Assembly (NCBI GenBank): GCA_024802545.1
Contig: CP103416.1
Location: 1,116,001 to 1,180,000 of the forward strand
DNA length: 64,000 nucleotides
Source of the DNA: SAR92 clade bacterium H455
Lineage (GTDB): Bacteria; Pseudomonadota; Gammaproteobacteria; Pseudomonadales; Porticoccaceae
Direction: 5' to 3'
Shown here piece after piece: positions 8,644 to 16,635 of the stretch. Position numbers and translations under genes: made by a program. Every line of letters starts with the position of its first letter. Position 1 is the first letter of the stretch. Under the pieces are notes generated by a model. That model was not told the DNA's origin. It ran no database searches and worked only from the letters and a program-made list of their open reading frames with translations.

Positions 8644-10632
8644 ATGGATCCGCAACAACAGTTCTTTAAGGCTTTAGCTGCATTGCGCGAAGGTGATCTT
8701 GAGAGTTGCGAGTCTATCTGTCAGCGTCTGTTGGCTATTAATCCGAGAGAAGTTAATACCCTGAGGCTCCAGGCCCAGGTCTGGCACAAGCGCGGTGAGC
8801 TAGCGCGAGCCGAGGCAGGATTTAAAGCCGCCCTCAGTATCGCTAATGATTTTGCCCACGCCTGGGCCGATCTCGGGAAAGTACAATTTTCCCTTGAGAA
8901 AAATTTACTGGCAGAGCAGTCACTGCGTCGAGCACTGCAGCTTAATTCAGCGCTCAAGGGGGCCAGTAAACTGCTTGCCGAGGTGCTGGAAAAACAGGGT
9001 AAAACCACCCAGTCGGCGGTGGTGAAACAGGTTAATCAGCAGCATCAAATACTTAAAGAAAAGGTTGTTGAAGCCTACAGGCTTTCCACTGGGGCTACTG
9101 AGGATAAGGGACCTGAGCGAGGCGAGACTCTCTGTAAAGAGGTGCTACAGGCAGATTCAGAGCATGTGGGTGCCAAAGAATTTTTAATTAACCGCGCCCT
9201 AGAAACTGGTCGCGCCCGCTGGGCCGAAGAGTTATCTCGCTCCTTAGTGCGCAAAATGCCAGAGCAGTCCAAATGGTGGCTAAAGCTCAGCTCCGCATTG
9301 GCGCGACAGGATCAGTTGGTTGAAGCTCAGGAAGCGGTGCAGCAGGTCTTGAGTATTGAACCCGATCTGGAAGAAGCGCGGATGTTATTGGGCAGTATTT
9401 TCGTTCGCGACAATCGCTTTGCCGATGCCCTGAGTCAATACGATGCAGTCTTGCAACAGAATCCGAACAATATCGCCGCACTGGCGCAAAAGGGTAGTGC
9501 CTTAAAAACCCTTGGCAGGCAGCATGAATCGATTCAGTGTCTGCGTCGCTGCATGGAGCTCGATCGCAGTTTTGGCGAAGCTGCCTGGTCGTTGTCTAAC
9601 CTTAAAACCTACCGTTTTAGCGATGACGAAGTGGTGAACATAAAGGCTGTGTTGGCCGTTGAGAATCTGAAAGATAAAGATGCTGTGCACTTTAACTATG
9701 CCCTGGGCAAAGCCTATGAGCATCGCCAACAGTGGGATCAGGCATTTGCTGCCTATCAGACGGCAAATCGAATCAAGCAACAATCAGCAATCTGGAACGC
9801 TGATGAATTTTCGGCGCAGGTGGATCAGATTATTGCCACCTTCACGCCACAGTTGCTGCAGCAACACCACAATAGCGGCGTAGACGACAGCTCGCCTATC
9901 TTTGTCCTCGGACTGCCGCGCTCAGGTTCGACTCTGCAAGAGCAGATACTGTCTTCCCATTCACAGGTGGAGGGCACCCGCGAGTTGCCCTATATTCCCT
10001 GGATCGCTCAGCGCTTAAACCGCAAGCCCAACCCCATGTGCCAAGACAATTACCCTCTGGGGGCAGGGCAGTTAGAGGCTGACCAATGGCGGTTGTTGGG
10101 TACTCAGTTCTTAGCTCAGGCCAAACGTCACCGTCAGACTGAAGCGCCATTTTTTATCGATAAACTGCCGAATAATTTTCTCTATGTAGGGCTGATTTTA
10201 TTGGCCATGCCCAATGCCAAAATTATCAACACAGTGCGCAATCCAATGGACAACTGCTTTGGCTGCTTTAAACAGCTCTGGGCTGAGGGTCAAAATTTTA
10301 CCTATGACCTTGAAGACCTGGGTCGTTACTATCGCGACTATCACCGCTTGATGGCTCACTGGCAGGCGATCTTTGGTGATAAGATTTTCTCGGTAAACTA
10401 TGAGGCAGTAGTGGCGAATCTCGAGACCAATGTGCAGGAACTGTTGGACTACTGTGGTCTGCCCATGGAAGAGCAATGTCTGCGTTTTCACGAGACTGAA
10501 CGGGCGGTAAATACTGCCAGCTCCGAGCAGGTAAGACAGCCGATTTACTCTTCAGCGGTGGCCTATTGGCGACACTTCGAAGAGCATTTGCAGCCACTGA
10601 AAGATGCCTTGGGCGATCTTGCCGAGGCCTGA
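8644..10632 (+). CDS. TPR-repeat protein fused to a sulfotransferase domain
   Basis: A 662-residue two-part protein. Residues about 1-400 form tetratricopeptide repeats (units such as ALAQKGSALKTLGRQHESIQ). From about residue 415 comes a sulfotransferase domain with the 5'-phosphosulfate loop LGLPRSGSTL and a later IINTVRNPMDNC segment resembling the 3'-phosphate site. Proteins of this build are common in marine bacteria and resemble tyrosylprotein or carbohydrate sulfotransferases that use PAPS; the acceptor here is unknown. No signal peptide is visible. It lies between the TonB receptor and a glutamine-synthetase-like gene 33 bases downstream, with which it may be cotranscribed. Confidence 0.8.
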   Translation: MDPQQQFFKALAALREGDLESCESICQRLLAINPREVNTLRLQAQVWHKRGELARAEAGFKAALSIANDFAHAWADLGKVQFSLEKNLLAEQSLRRALQLNSALKGASKLLAEVLEKQGKTTQSAVVKQVNQQHQILKEKVVEAYRLSTGATEDKGPERGETLCKEVLQADSEHVGAKEFLINRALETGRARWAEELSRSLVRKMPEQSKWWLKLSSALARQDQLVEAQEAVQQVLSIEPDLEEARMLLGSIFVRDNRFADALSQYDAVLQQNPNNIAALAQKGSALKTLGRQHESIQCLRRCMELDRSFGEAAWSLSNLKTYRFSDDEVVNIKAVLAVENLKDKDAVHFNYALGKAYEHRQQWDQAFAAYQTANRIKQQSAIWNADEFSAQVDQIIATFTPQLLQQHHNSGVDDSSPIFVLGLPRSGSTLQEQILSSHSQVEGTRELPYIPWIAQRLNRKPNPMCQDNYPLGAGQLEADQWRLLGTQFLAQAKRHRQTEAPFFIDKLPNNFLYVGLILLAMPNAKIINTVRNPMDNCFGCFKQLWAEGQNFTYDLEDLGRYYRDYHRLMAHWQAIFGDKIFSVNYEAVVANLETNVQELLDYCGLPMEEQCLRFHETERAVNTASSEQVRQPIYSSAVAYWRHFEEHLQPLKDALGDLAEA

Positions 10633-10665
10633 TTAATATAACCGCCGGAAAAAACAGAGCTCAAT

Positions 10666-12036
10666 ATGAAATCTACCGAAGTGCTAGAGCAGTTTCTGCA
10701 GGCCCATCCCCATATCGAAATCTTCGAAGTCATACTTCATGATCTCAATGGTATCCACCGGGGCAAATGGCTGCCTCGTGAGCAGATCCATAAACTGTTC
10801 GAAGGCGGTTATAAAATGCCTCAGAGCAGCTGTTCTCTAGATAGCTGGGGCCGTGATCTTGAGCAGCTGGTAACTGCAACCGGCGATACAGATGGCATCT
10901 GCACTCCCCATCCGGAAACCCTCGCGATTGTGCCCTGGGCCAGCAGACCCACGGCGCAGATTATTGTCTCCATGCTCAACCCCGATGGCCAGTCAGATTA
11001 TCCAGTCGATCCTCGAGTTGTCTTGCAGCAGGTTATAGAGCGTTATACCAAGCTGGGCTTAACGCCGGTGGTGGCCAGTGAGATGGAGTTTCACCTATTG
11101 GAAATTGATCGCGATCAGTTTGGTCGTCCCGAGCATACTCAGCGCGCCTTAGACGGTTCTCCAGCGCTGGGTGGTGCAACCTACAGCATCGAGGCCATGC
11201 GTCAGATAGCGCCGTTGATGGATGCCATTAGCAGTGCCGCCAGCCAACAGAATTTGCCCGTAGACACGTTGATTAGTGAATTTGGTGCCTCCCAGTGCGA
11301 GATTAATTTACATCATCAGAACTCAGCCCTGCGCGCCTGTGACCAGGCCAGTATGTTGCGCAGAGCAATCCGCGCTGTGGCTCAGCAGCAGGGTAAACAG
11401 GCCAGCTTTATGGCCAAGCCCTTTGCCGAGGATGTGGGCAATGGTATGCATGTGCATTTTAGTTTGATCGACAGCAGCGGCAATAATGTGTTTGATAACG
11501 GCACCCCAGAGGGCAGTGAGCTATTGCACCAGGCAGTCGCCGGCTGCCTGAAAAATATGGCTGATTCAGTAGCGATTTTTGCGCCAAATATTAATTCCTA
11601 TCGACGTTTGGTGCCTGGCTGTTATGCGCCAACCGCACCTACCTGGGGTTATGAGAACCGCACTACGGCACTGCGTATTCCGGCGGGTAAGGGCCATGCT
11701 ATGCGTATAGAGCATCGGGTTGCTGGTGCCGATGCCAATGTCTATTTAACCGTGGCTGCAATGTTGGCCGCCGCACTCGATGGCATTGAAAATACATTGT
11801 CGCCGCCGGCAGCGATTAAAGGTGATGCGACCGAATTGGAGTTGCAGCTTCAACAGAAAGCAGAGCGGCAGTTGCCGCGTTTTTGGGGGGATGCCCTAGG
11901 GCAATTTGAGCAGTCCAGGTTTATAGAGAATTATTTGGGCGAGGAGTTTAGGACTGTCTATGCCCTGAGTAAGCACAAGGAAAAAGCTGAGTTTGACAGC
12001 CGCGTGACGCTTCTGGAGTACGATGCCTACCTGTAA
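10666..12036 (+). CDS. Glutamine synthetase family ligase (gamma-glutamylpolyamine synthetase-like)
   Basis: A 456-residue member of the glutamine synthetase superfamily. It has a short beta-grasp N-terminus (FEVILHDLNGIHRGKWL), the metal-site ASEMEFHLL, GNGMHVHFSL with its catalytic His, and INSYRRLVPG and ENRTTALRIP for substrate and ATP. The layout matches PuuA/GlnA3-type enzymes that join glutamate to putrescine or other amines rather than to ammonia. The tyrosine adenylylation loop of true GlnA is not evident. Because spermidine biosynthesis genes and a class III aminotransferase share this window, a role in polyamine use or detoxification is likely. That substrate is inferred, not shown. 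Confidence 0.8.
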   Translation: MKSTEVLEQFLQAHPHIEIFEVILHDLNGIHRGKWLPREQIHKLFEGGYKMPQSSCSLDSWGRDLEQLVTATGDTDGICTPHPETLAIVPWASRPTAQIIVSMLNPDGQSDYPVDPRVVLQQVIERYTKLGLTPVVASEMEFHLLEIDRDQFGRPEHTQRALDGSPALGGATYSIEAMRQIAPLMDAISSAASQQNLPVDTLISEFGASQCEINLHHQNSALRACDQASMLRRAIRAVAQQQGKQASFMAKPFAEDVGNGMHVHFSLIDSSGNNVFDNGTPEGSELLHQAVAGCLKNMADSVAIFAPNINSYRRLVPGCYAPTAPTWGYENRTTALRIPAGKGHAMRIEHRVAGADANVYLTVAAMLAAALDGIENTLSPPAAIKGDATELELQLQQKAERQLPRFWGDALGQFEQSRFIENYLGEEFRTVYALSKHKEKAEFDSRVTLLEYDAYL

Positions 12037-12071
12037 CGTTTTTCTGCTAGGAGCTTATTTAACCTGCTGGC

Positions 12072-12608
12072 TTAGATCTTGCGCTTTAACAGCAGGCTAT
12101 CGATTTGGTTTTCCGAAAGTTTGGTTCGCGCATAGGCCATGCTAGAGGCGTCTTCAAAAGGTCCAACCAGCACACGGTGCCATTTCTCACCATTGCCCAG
12201 ATCGATCAGCTCGACGCTGGCATTTAAATTCAGTAGCAGCAATTTCACCCGCCGACTCTCGGCATCATTGGCAATTTTGAAGGAGCCAGCCTGGAGTAGG
12301 TAGGTGAAGTTTTCCTCTGGCGGCTCATCGTCGCTCTCTTCAGAGGCATTGTTGGGAACAATGATTTCGGTCTTTTTCAGCAGAGTGTAAAAGTCGAACT
12401 GCAACTCTGAGGCCTCAGCTTTGACGGTCTCAGTGACATCCTGAACCTTGGCCGTGGCCGTAGGGGCTTTTTCCATTAGGCCAGGCAGTAGACTGGCTAA
12501 GATAGCACCAAAAATCGTACCCAAAATAAATGCGGGCAGCCCAGAGGTGCGTTTAGCAGGTTGCTGCTTGCCCCGTCCGGAGTTTCTTTTGGCGTAATTT
12601 TGCGACAT
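12072..12608 (-). CDS. SPOR-domain protein (FtsN-like)
   Basis: A 178-residue protein with a basic cytoplasmic N-terminus (KRNSGRGKQQPAKR), one membrane segment at about residues 25-45, a linker rich in acidic residues, and a C-terminal SPOR domain (about 105-178) beginning FTYLLQAGSFKIANDAESRR. SPOR domains bind denuded septal peptidoglycan. Its position just downstream of priA on the same strand matches the priA-ftsN-like order seen in many gammaproteobacteria, where the protein acts in cell division. It is shorter than E. coli FtsN and I see no FtsN essential region by eye, so I leave the symbol blank. Confidence 0.85.
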   Translation of the reverse strand: MSQNYAKRNSGRGKQQPAKRTSGLPAFILGTIFGAILASLLPGLMEKAPTATAKVQDVTETVKAEASELQFDFYTLLKKTEIIVPNNASEESDDEPPEENFTYLLQAGSFKIANDAESRRVKLLLLNLNASVELIDLGNGEKWHRVLVGPFEDASSMAYARTKLSENQIDSLLLKRKI

Positions 12609-12714
12609 TCTTAGAGCTCCTGAATCCAGCGGAGATTGTAGGTGATGGAGGCGCTTTTAAGCAAACCGCTTGGCTGACAAAATCGCCTTTTATGCATTTA
12701 TTCTGCGGTTAGAA

Positions 12715-14949
12715 CTAAAGCTCCTGGGGATCCACATCCACACCCCAGCGCACATGCCGGGCCATGGGCAATTTTTCTAATTCAAACACTAGTTGCGAGA
12801 GCAAAACATTTAAATCACTGCGCCGCCCGCCACTAATTTGCAACACATAGCGATGGCGGGAATTGCGCCGCTCCATCAGTGCCGGCAGTGGACCGAGATA
12901 ATTGACGGTTTCGCCGGAGGGGGATATTGCCTCAGCACAGTGTCGCGCCGACTGTAAAAAGGCCTCGGCATTCTGGGCGTGGGCGGCATCGGCGCGAAGA
13001 AGTACCAACTGCTTATAGGGCGGCAGTTCTGATTTTTTGCGCTGTTTACGGAGCAACTTGGAATAGTTGCCGTAGCTCTGCTGGGTTAGCACCTCAAGCA
13101 GTGGATGGTCTGGTTGATGAGTTTGTAGTATCACCTTTCCAGCCATCTTGCCACGGCCGCTGCGTCCGGCCACCTGAGTCAATAACTGCCCAAGGCGCTC
13201 GTGACTGCGAAAATCCGGGCTCATTAAGCCACTGTCGGCATCGAGCACGGCCACCAGGGTGATATTGGCGAAATGATGTCCCTTGGCGAGCATCTGAGTG
13301 CCCACCAGAATACAGGGCGCGCCACTGTCTACAGTGTCATACATGGCCTGCATGGCATTTTTCTTGCGTGTGGTGTCGCGATCGATCCGCAACACCGGTG
13401 TGTCGGGAAAACATTCTTGCAGCCAAGCTTCACTGCGTTCGGTGCCATCCCCTGCAGCCACCATGCGATCACCGCGGCAGCTGGGACACCAGTGCAACAG
13501 TCCACGTTTATAGTTGCAGTGGTGACAGAGCAGGCATTGATGGCGGCGGTGCACGGTTAGGCGGGCGTCACAGTTGGGGCACTCGGCACAGAAACCGCAG
13601 TAGTGACAGAGCATGGCGGGAGCAAAGCCGCGACGATTCAGAAAAACCAATACCTGCTGCTTATTGTGAATCGCCTCGCGAATGGCATTTAAGGTTGAGG
13701 CGGCAATGCCGCTCTCCACCTGTTCGGACTTTAAGTCGACCATGGACCAGGTGGGTGGTTTGGCGTCGCCGGCGCGGGTGTTTAAAATCAGATGTTGATA
13801 GCGTTTTTTGTCGCAGTTGTGGAGCGATTCCAGCGACGGCGTGGCAGAGCCGAGAATAATCGGGATCTTTTCCTGCTTGGCTCGAATAACCGCTAGGTCC
13901 CGCGCTGAATAGCGAAAGCCATCCTGCTGTTTATAGGACTGATCATGTTCTTCATCGATGATAATAATGCCCGGATTTTTCATCGGCGTGAACACAGCAG
14001 ATCTGGTGCCCAGTAGAATCGCCGCTTCGCCAGTGGCCGTCTGATTCCAAGAGTCAAGACGATCCTGATCTGTGAGTCCGGAGTGCATCATCGCCACTTC
14101 CACATTAAAACGATCGCGAAAACGTTTTTGGGTCTGCGGGGTCAGACTAATCTCGGGAATCATCACCAGGGCCTGACGGCCATAGCGAATAACCTTCTCG
14201 ATGCACTGCAGGTAGATCTCGGTTTTGCCACTGCCAGTGACGCCGTCGATAAGCCAGGTATTAAAGCCGTGACAATCGATAGCATCCATGGCCTCTTGCT
14301 GGGAAGGGTTGAGCTTACACGGCTGCTCAAGCAACAGGTTATCCAGATCCACCTTTTTAGGACCTATGCACACTAGCTCGGCAATGCCTTTTTCTTCAAT
14401 CCGTTGGAGGGTGGGCCGAGTATAAAATTTTAGGATATTGCCCTGTCGGGTAAGATCTTTTTTTAACAATTCGTTGAGCAGAGCGCGCTGTTTGTGCAGT
14501 CTGCCGCCGCGCAGCATTTCATGGCCGCGCTTCTTGCCTACCTCTGTAACCTTCCACCATTTAGCCACTTTAGGTACTGGCAATGACTGACCTAAGCGCA
14601 AGCGCACCGGCAGGGCAGTAAACAATGCGTCGCCGATGGGGTGGTGGTAGTAGTTGGCGGCCCAGATAAACAGCTTAAAAAGCGATTCAGGTAATAGGGG
14701 TTCGGCGTCTATAACAGCGAGAACCGGCTTCAGTTTTTCGATGGCAAAGTCACTTTTATGGGTCTGTTCTATGACCAGACCAATTACCTCGCGCTTGCCA
14801 AATTGCACCCTGACTCGACAGCCGCGCTGGGGTGGCGCAGAGGCAAATTCATCGGTTACCAGATAGTCAAAAGTGCGCCGCAGGGGCGAGAGAACCGCAA
14901 CCCGGACAATTAAAGGCTTGGCGCTGCTTGAAGGCGTTGAATGGGACAT
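12715..14949 (-). CDS. priA: Primosomal helicase PriA
   Basis: A 744-residue superfamily 2 helicase that restarts stalled replication forks. The N-terminal DNA-binding domain is followed by Walker A GVTGSGKTEIY, Walker B IIDEEHDQSYKQQDG, motif III LGSATPS, and a zinc-binding block with repeated CxxC pairs (CHYCGFCAECPNC, CLLCHHC, WCPSC). The C-terminal helicase motif GTQMLAKGHHF follows, then VAGRSGRG. Length and motif order match PriA. The gene lies opposite rpmE, the usual gammaproteobacterial arrangement, and is followed by the SPOR gene on the same strand. The start codon at 14949 gives the normal N-terminus (VRVAVLSPLRRTFDYLV). Confidence 0.97.
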   Translation of the reverse strand: MSHSTPSSSAKPLIVRVAVLSPLRRTFDYLVTDEFASAPPQRGCRVRVQFGKREVIGLVIEQTHKSDFAIEKLKPVLAVIDAEPLLPESLFKLFIWAANYYHHPIGDALFTALPVRLRLGQSLPVPKVAKWWKVTEVGKKRGHEMLRGGRLHKQRALLNELLKKDLTRQGNILKFYTRPTLQRIEEKGIAELVCIGPKKVDLDNLLLEQPCKLNPSQQEAMDAIDCHGFNTWLIDGVTGSGKTEIYLQCIEKVIRYGRQALVMIPEISLTPQTQKRFRDRFNVEVAMMHSGLTDQDRLDSWNQTATGEAAILLGTRSAVFTPMKNPGIIIIDEEHDQSYKQQDGFRYSARDLAVIRAKQEKIPIILGSATPSLESLHNCDKKRYQHLILNTRAGDAKPPTWSMVDLKSEQVESGIAASTLNAIREAIHNKQQVLVFLNRRGFAPAMLCHYCGFCAECPNCDARLTVHRRHQCLLCHHCNYKRGLLHWCPSCRGDRMVAAGDGTERSEAWLQECFPDTPVLRIDRDTTRKKNAMQAMYDTVDSGAPCILVGTQMLAKGHHFANITLVAVLDADSGLMSPDFRSHERLGQLLTQVAGRSGRGKMAGKVILQTHQPDHPLLEVLTQQSYGNYSKLLRKQRKKSELPPYKQLVLLRADAAHAQNAEAFLQSARHCAEAISPSGETVNYLGPLPALMERRNSRHRYVLQISGGRRSDLNVLLSQLVFELEKLPMARHVRWGVDVDPQEL

Positions 14950-14970
14950 AATAAAAGTTGAGAATTCCTT

Positions 14971-14998
14971 TTGTAACCTAGTTCATTTCTGCTAGAAT
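14971..14998 (+). promoter_or_regulatory. Sigma70-type promoter for rpmE
   Basis: TTGTAA (14971-14976) and TAGAAT (14993-14998) are separated by 16 bases and lie about 95 bases before the rpmE start, in the priA-rpmE divergent gap. Confidence 0.6.
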
Positions 14999-15093
14999 CC
15001 GCGCTCTTTAGAAATGGCCTGCCGTGCCATACAGGAGTTGGTTCGTTTTACCAGCTGATTGATAGGGTGGCGGCGAGCGACTTGGAGTATATT

Positions 15094-15303
15094 ATGAAAT
15101 CAGAGATTCACCCAGCGTATAACGAATTAAAAGCGACCTGTAGTTGCGGTAACGTAATTACTGTCGGATCAACACGTGCTCAAGGTCTTTATCTTGACGT
15201 GTGTTCTGCCTGCCACCCATTCTACACCGGCAAGCAAAAAACAGCAGAGACCGGTGGACGAATCGATCGCTTTAACAAGCGTTTTGGTGCTGCCAAGAAG
15301 TAA
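15094..15303 (+). CDS. rpmE: 50S ribosomal protein L31
   Basis: A 69-residue protein, the normal length for L31. It keeps the four cysteines of the zinc-binding form (CSC near residue 16 and CSAC near residue 37), followed by HPFYTGKQK and the [11 protein letters not shown] tail. I choose ATG 15094, with TTGGAG about 7 bases upstream; a GTG at 15067 would add nine residues not typical of the family. It is the zinc-containing C+ type, which in many bacteria is exchanged for a zinc-free paralogue under zinc shortage. It faces priA and ends in a clear terminator. Confidence 0.97.
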   Translation: MKSEIHPAYNELKATCSCGNVITVGSTRAQGLYLDVCSACHPFYTGKQKTAETGGRIDRFNKRFGAAKK

Positions 15304-15332
15304 GCCGATACTGGTTCGCTTCAAAGAATATC

Positions 15333-15370
15333 AAAATGCGCCGTTGGTTATGCCTGCGGCGCATTTTTTT
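15333..15370 (+). terminator. Intrinsic terminator after rpmE
   Basis: AAAATGCGCCG (15333-15343) pairs with CGGCGCATTTT (15357-15367), followed by more T residues. It lies 30 bases after the rpmE stop. Confidence 0.85.
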
Positions 15371-15486
15371 GTCTGCTATTTTGTTGCCAGCGAAGGCGAA
15401 GCGGACAGCCTAAAATGTGTGATCTAAAATATCTGTAGGGTTTATAATGCTGCCTTGAAACAGCCATGGTTAAAAAGGAGATCCCT

Positions 15487-15735
15487 GTGGGCGCAGTCTG
15501 GACATTGATTAAGTTTTTACTATTACTGGCCATCGCCGCCGTCGGCGCGTTTTTCGCCCTGGAGAATAGCCAGCAGGTGACTGTCGATTTTATCCTTTTT
15601 CAAAGCACAGCTATGAATCTCGGCCTCTGGTTGATGATTTTTTTAGTCGCTGGCTGTCTGCTTGGACTGCTGGCGAGCTCAGTTCTTATTACCTATTATC
15701 GGCGCAAATTAGCTCGCGCCGCGAAACGAGATTAA
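15487..15735 (+). CDS. lapA: LapA-type small membrane protein (DUF1049)
   Basis: An 82-residue protein with two membrane segments (about residues 5-25 and 42-65) separated by [14 protein letters not shown], the signature of the LapA/YciS family, and a basic C-terminus. LapA works with LapB in controlling LPS synthesis through FtsH and LpxC. I choose GTG 15487 because AAAAAGGAG ends 6 bases before it; ATG 15466 is in frame but lacks a site. In E. coli and Pseudomonas lapB stands between lapA and pyrF, but here only 7 bases separate lapA from pyrF, so lapB is missing from this position. Confidence 0.85.
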   Translation: MGAVWTLIKFLLLLAIAAVGAFFALENSQQVTVDFILFQSTAMNLGLWLMIFLVAGCLLGLLASSVLITYYRRKLARAAKRD

Positions 15736-15742
15736 TCTGCTT

Positions 15743-16435
15743 ATGAGTTCTTCTGCACCTGTTATAGTCGCCCTGGATTTTGATAACCAACATGCCGCCC
15801 TGAGTCTGGCGGAGCAGCTTGATCCCACCCAGTGCCGCTTAAAAGTTGGCAAAGAGTTGTTTACCGCCGCCGGTCCAACCTTGGTTAAGGCGTTGGTAGA
15901 GCGTGATTTCGATGTATTTCTCGACCTTAAATTTCACGATATTCCCAATACTGCTGCCAAGGCTGTCAGTGCCGCCGCAGATCTGGGTGTGTGGATGGCC
16001 AATGTTCACGCCTCAGGTGGCAGTCGCATGATGAGTGCTGCCAGAGAGGCCCTGGAACAGCAGGGCAGCCCAATGCTGTTGATCGGCGTGACAGTGCTGA
16101 CCAGCATGGATCAGTCTGATTTGCTGGAGATTGGTATTCAGCGCAGCCCCAGTGAGCAGGTACTTCACCTGGCCCAGTTGACCAAGAGCTGTGGATTGCA
16201 TGGTGTGGTCTGTTCGGCCCAAGAGGCCAGTGTATTGAAGTCTGAATTGGGCACTGAGTTTAAGCTGGTAACTCCGGGTATTCGTCTTGCAGACAGCGCC
16301 GCCGATGATCAGCGACGCATAGTGACGCCGCATAGGGCCATGCAGTTGGGCGCTGACTATCTAGTGATTGGCCGACCTATCACCCAATCAGCCAATCCCC
16401 TGCAAACCCTTGTCGAGATCAATAACGCGCTCTAG
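15743..16435 (+). CDS. pyrF: Orotidine 5'-phosphate decarboxylase
   Basis: A 230-residue TIM-barrel enzyme that converts OMP to UMP, the last step of de novo pyrimidine synthesis. VALDFDN opens the barrel, [12 protein letters not shown] holds the Asp-Lys-x-x-Asp catalytic set, and LVTPGIRL and [10 protein letters not shown] form the phosphate-binding end. Length and motifs match the PyrF family closely. It follows lapA with a 7-base gap and is probably cotranscribed. A hairpin (AACCCAT/ATGGGTT, 16466-16485) lies after it but has no T run. Confidence 0.96.
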   Translation: MSSSAPVIVALDFDNQHAALSLAEQLDPTQCRLKVGKELFTAAGPTLVKALVERDFDVFLDLKFHDIPNTAAKAVSAAADLGVWMANVHASGGSRMMSAAREALEQQGSPMLLIGVTVLTSMDQSDLLEIGIQRSPSEQVLHLAQLTKSCGLHGVVCSAQEASVLKSELGTEFKLVTPGIRLADSAADDQRRIVTPHRAMQLGADYLVIGRPITQSANPLQTLVEINNAL

Positions 16436-16635
16436 GGGGAGGCTTAGCCGCGTCTTTTAACTCGTAACCCATGCCTCTATGGGTTGCTCAATTATCTGTC
16501 AGTTACGAAAAAATATATAGATTTCCGCTAATTATCTGGTGCAGAATTGCGCCAGATTTGCGGCCTCTCTGATGACGTTGAAGATGCAACCCAGACGCTG
16601 ACCGCAAAAGCCCTTTTTTGCATGAGGATTAAAGA

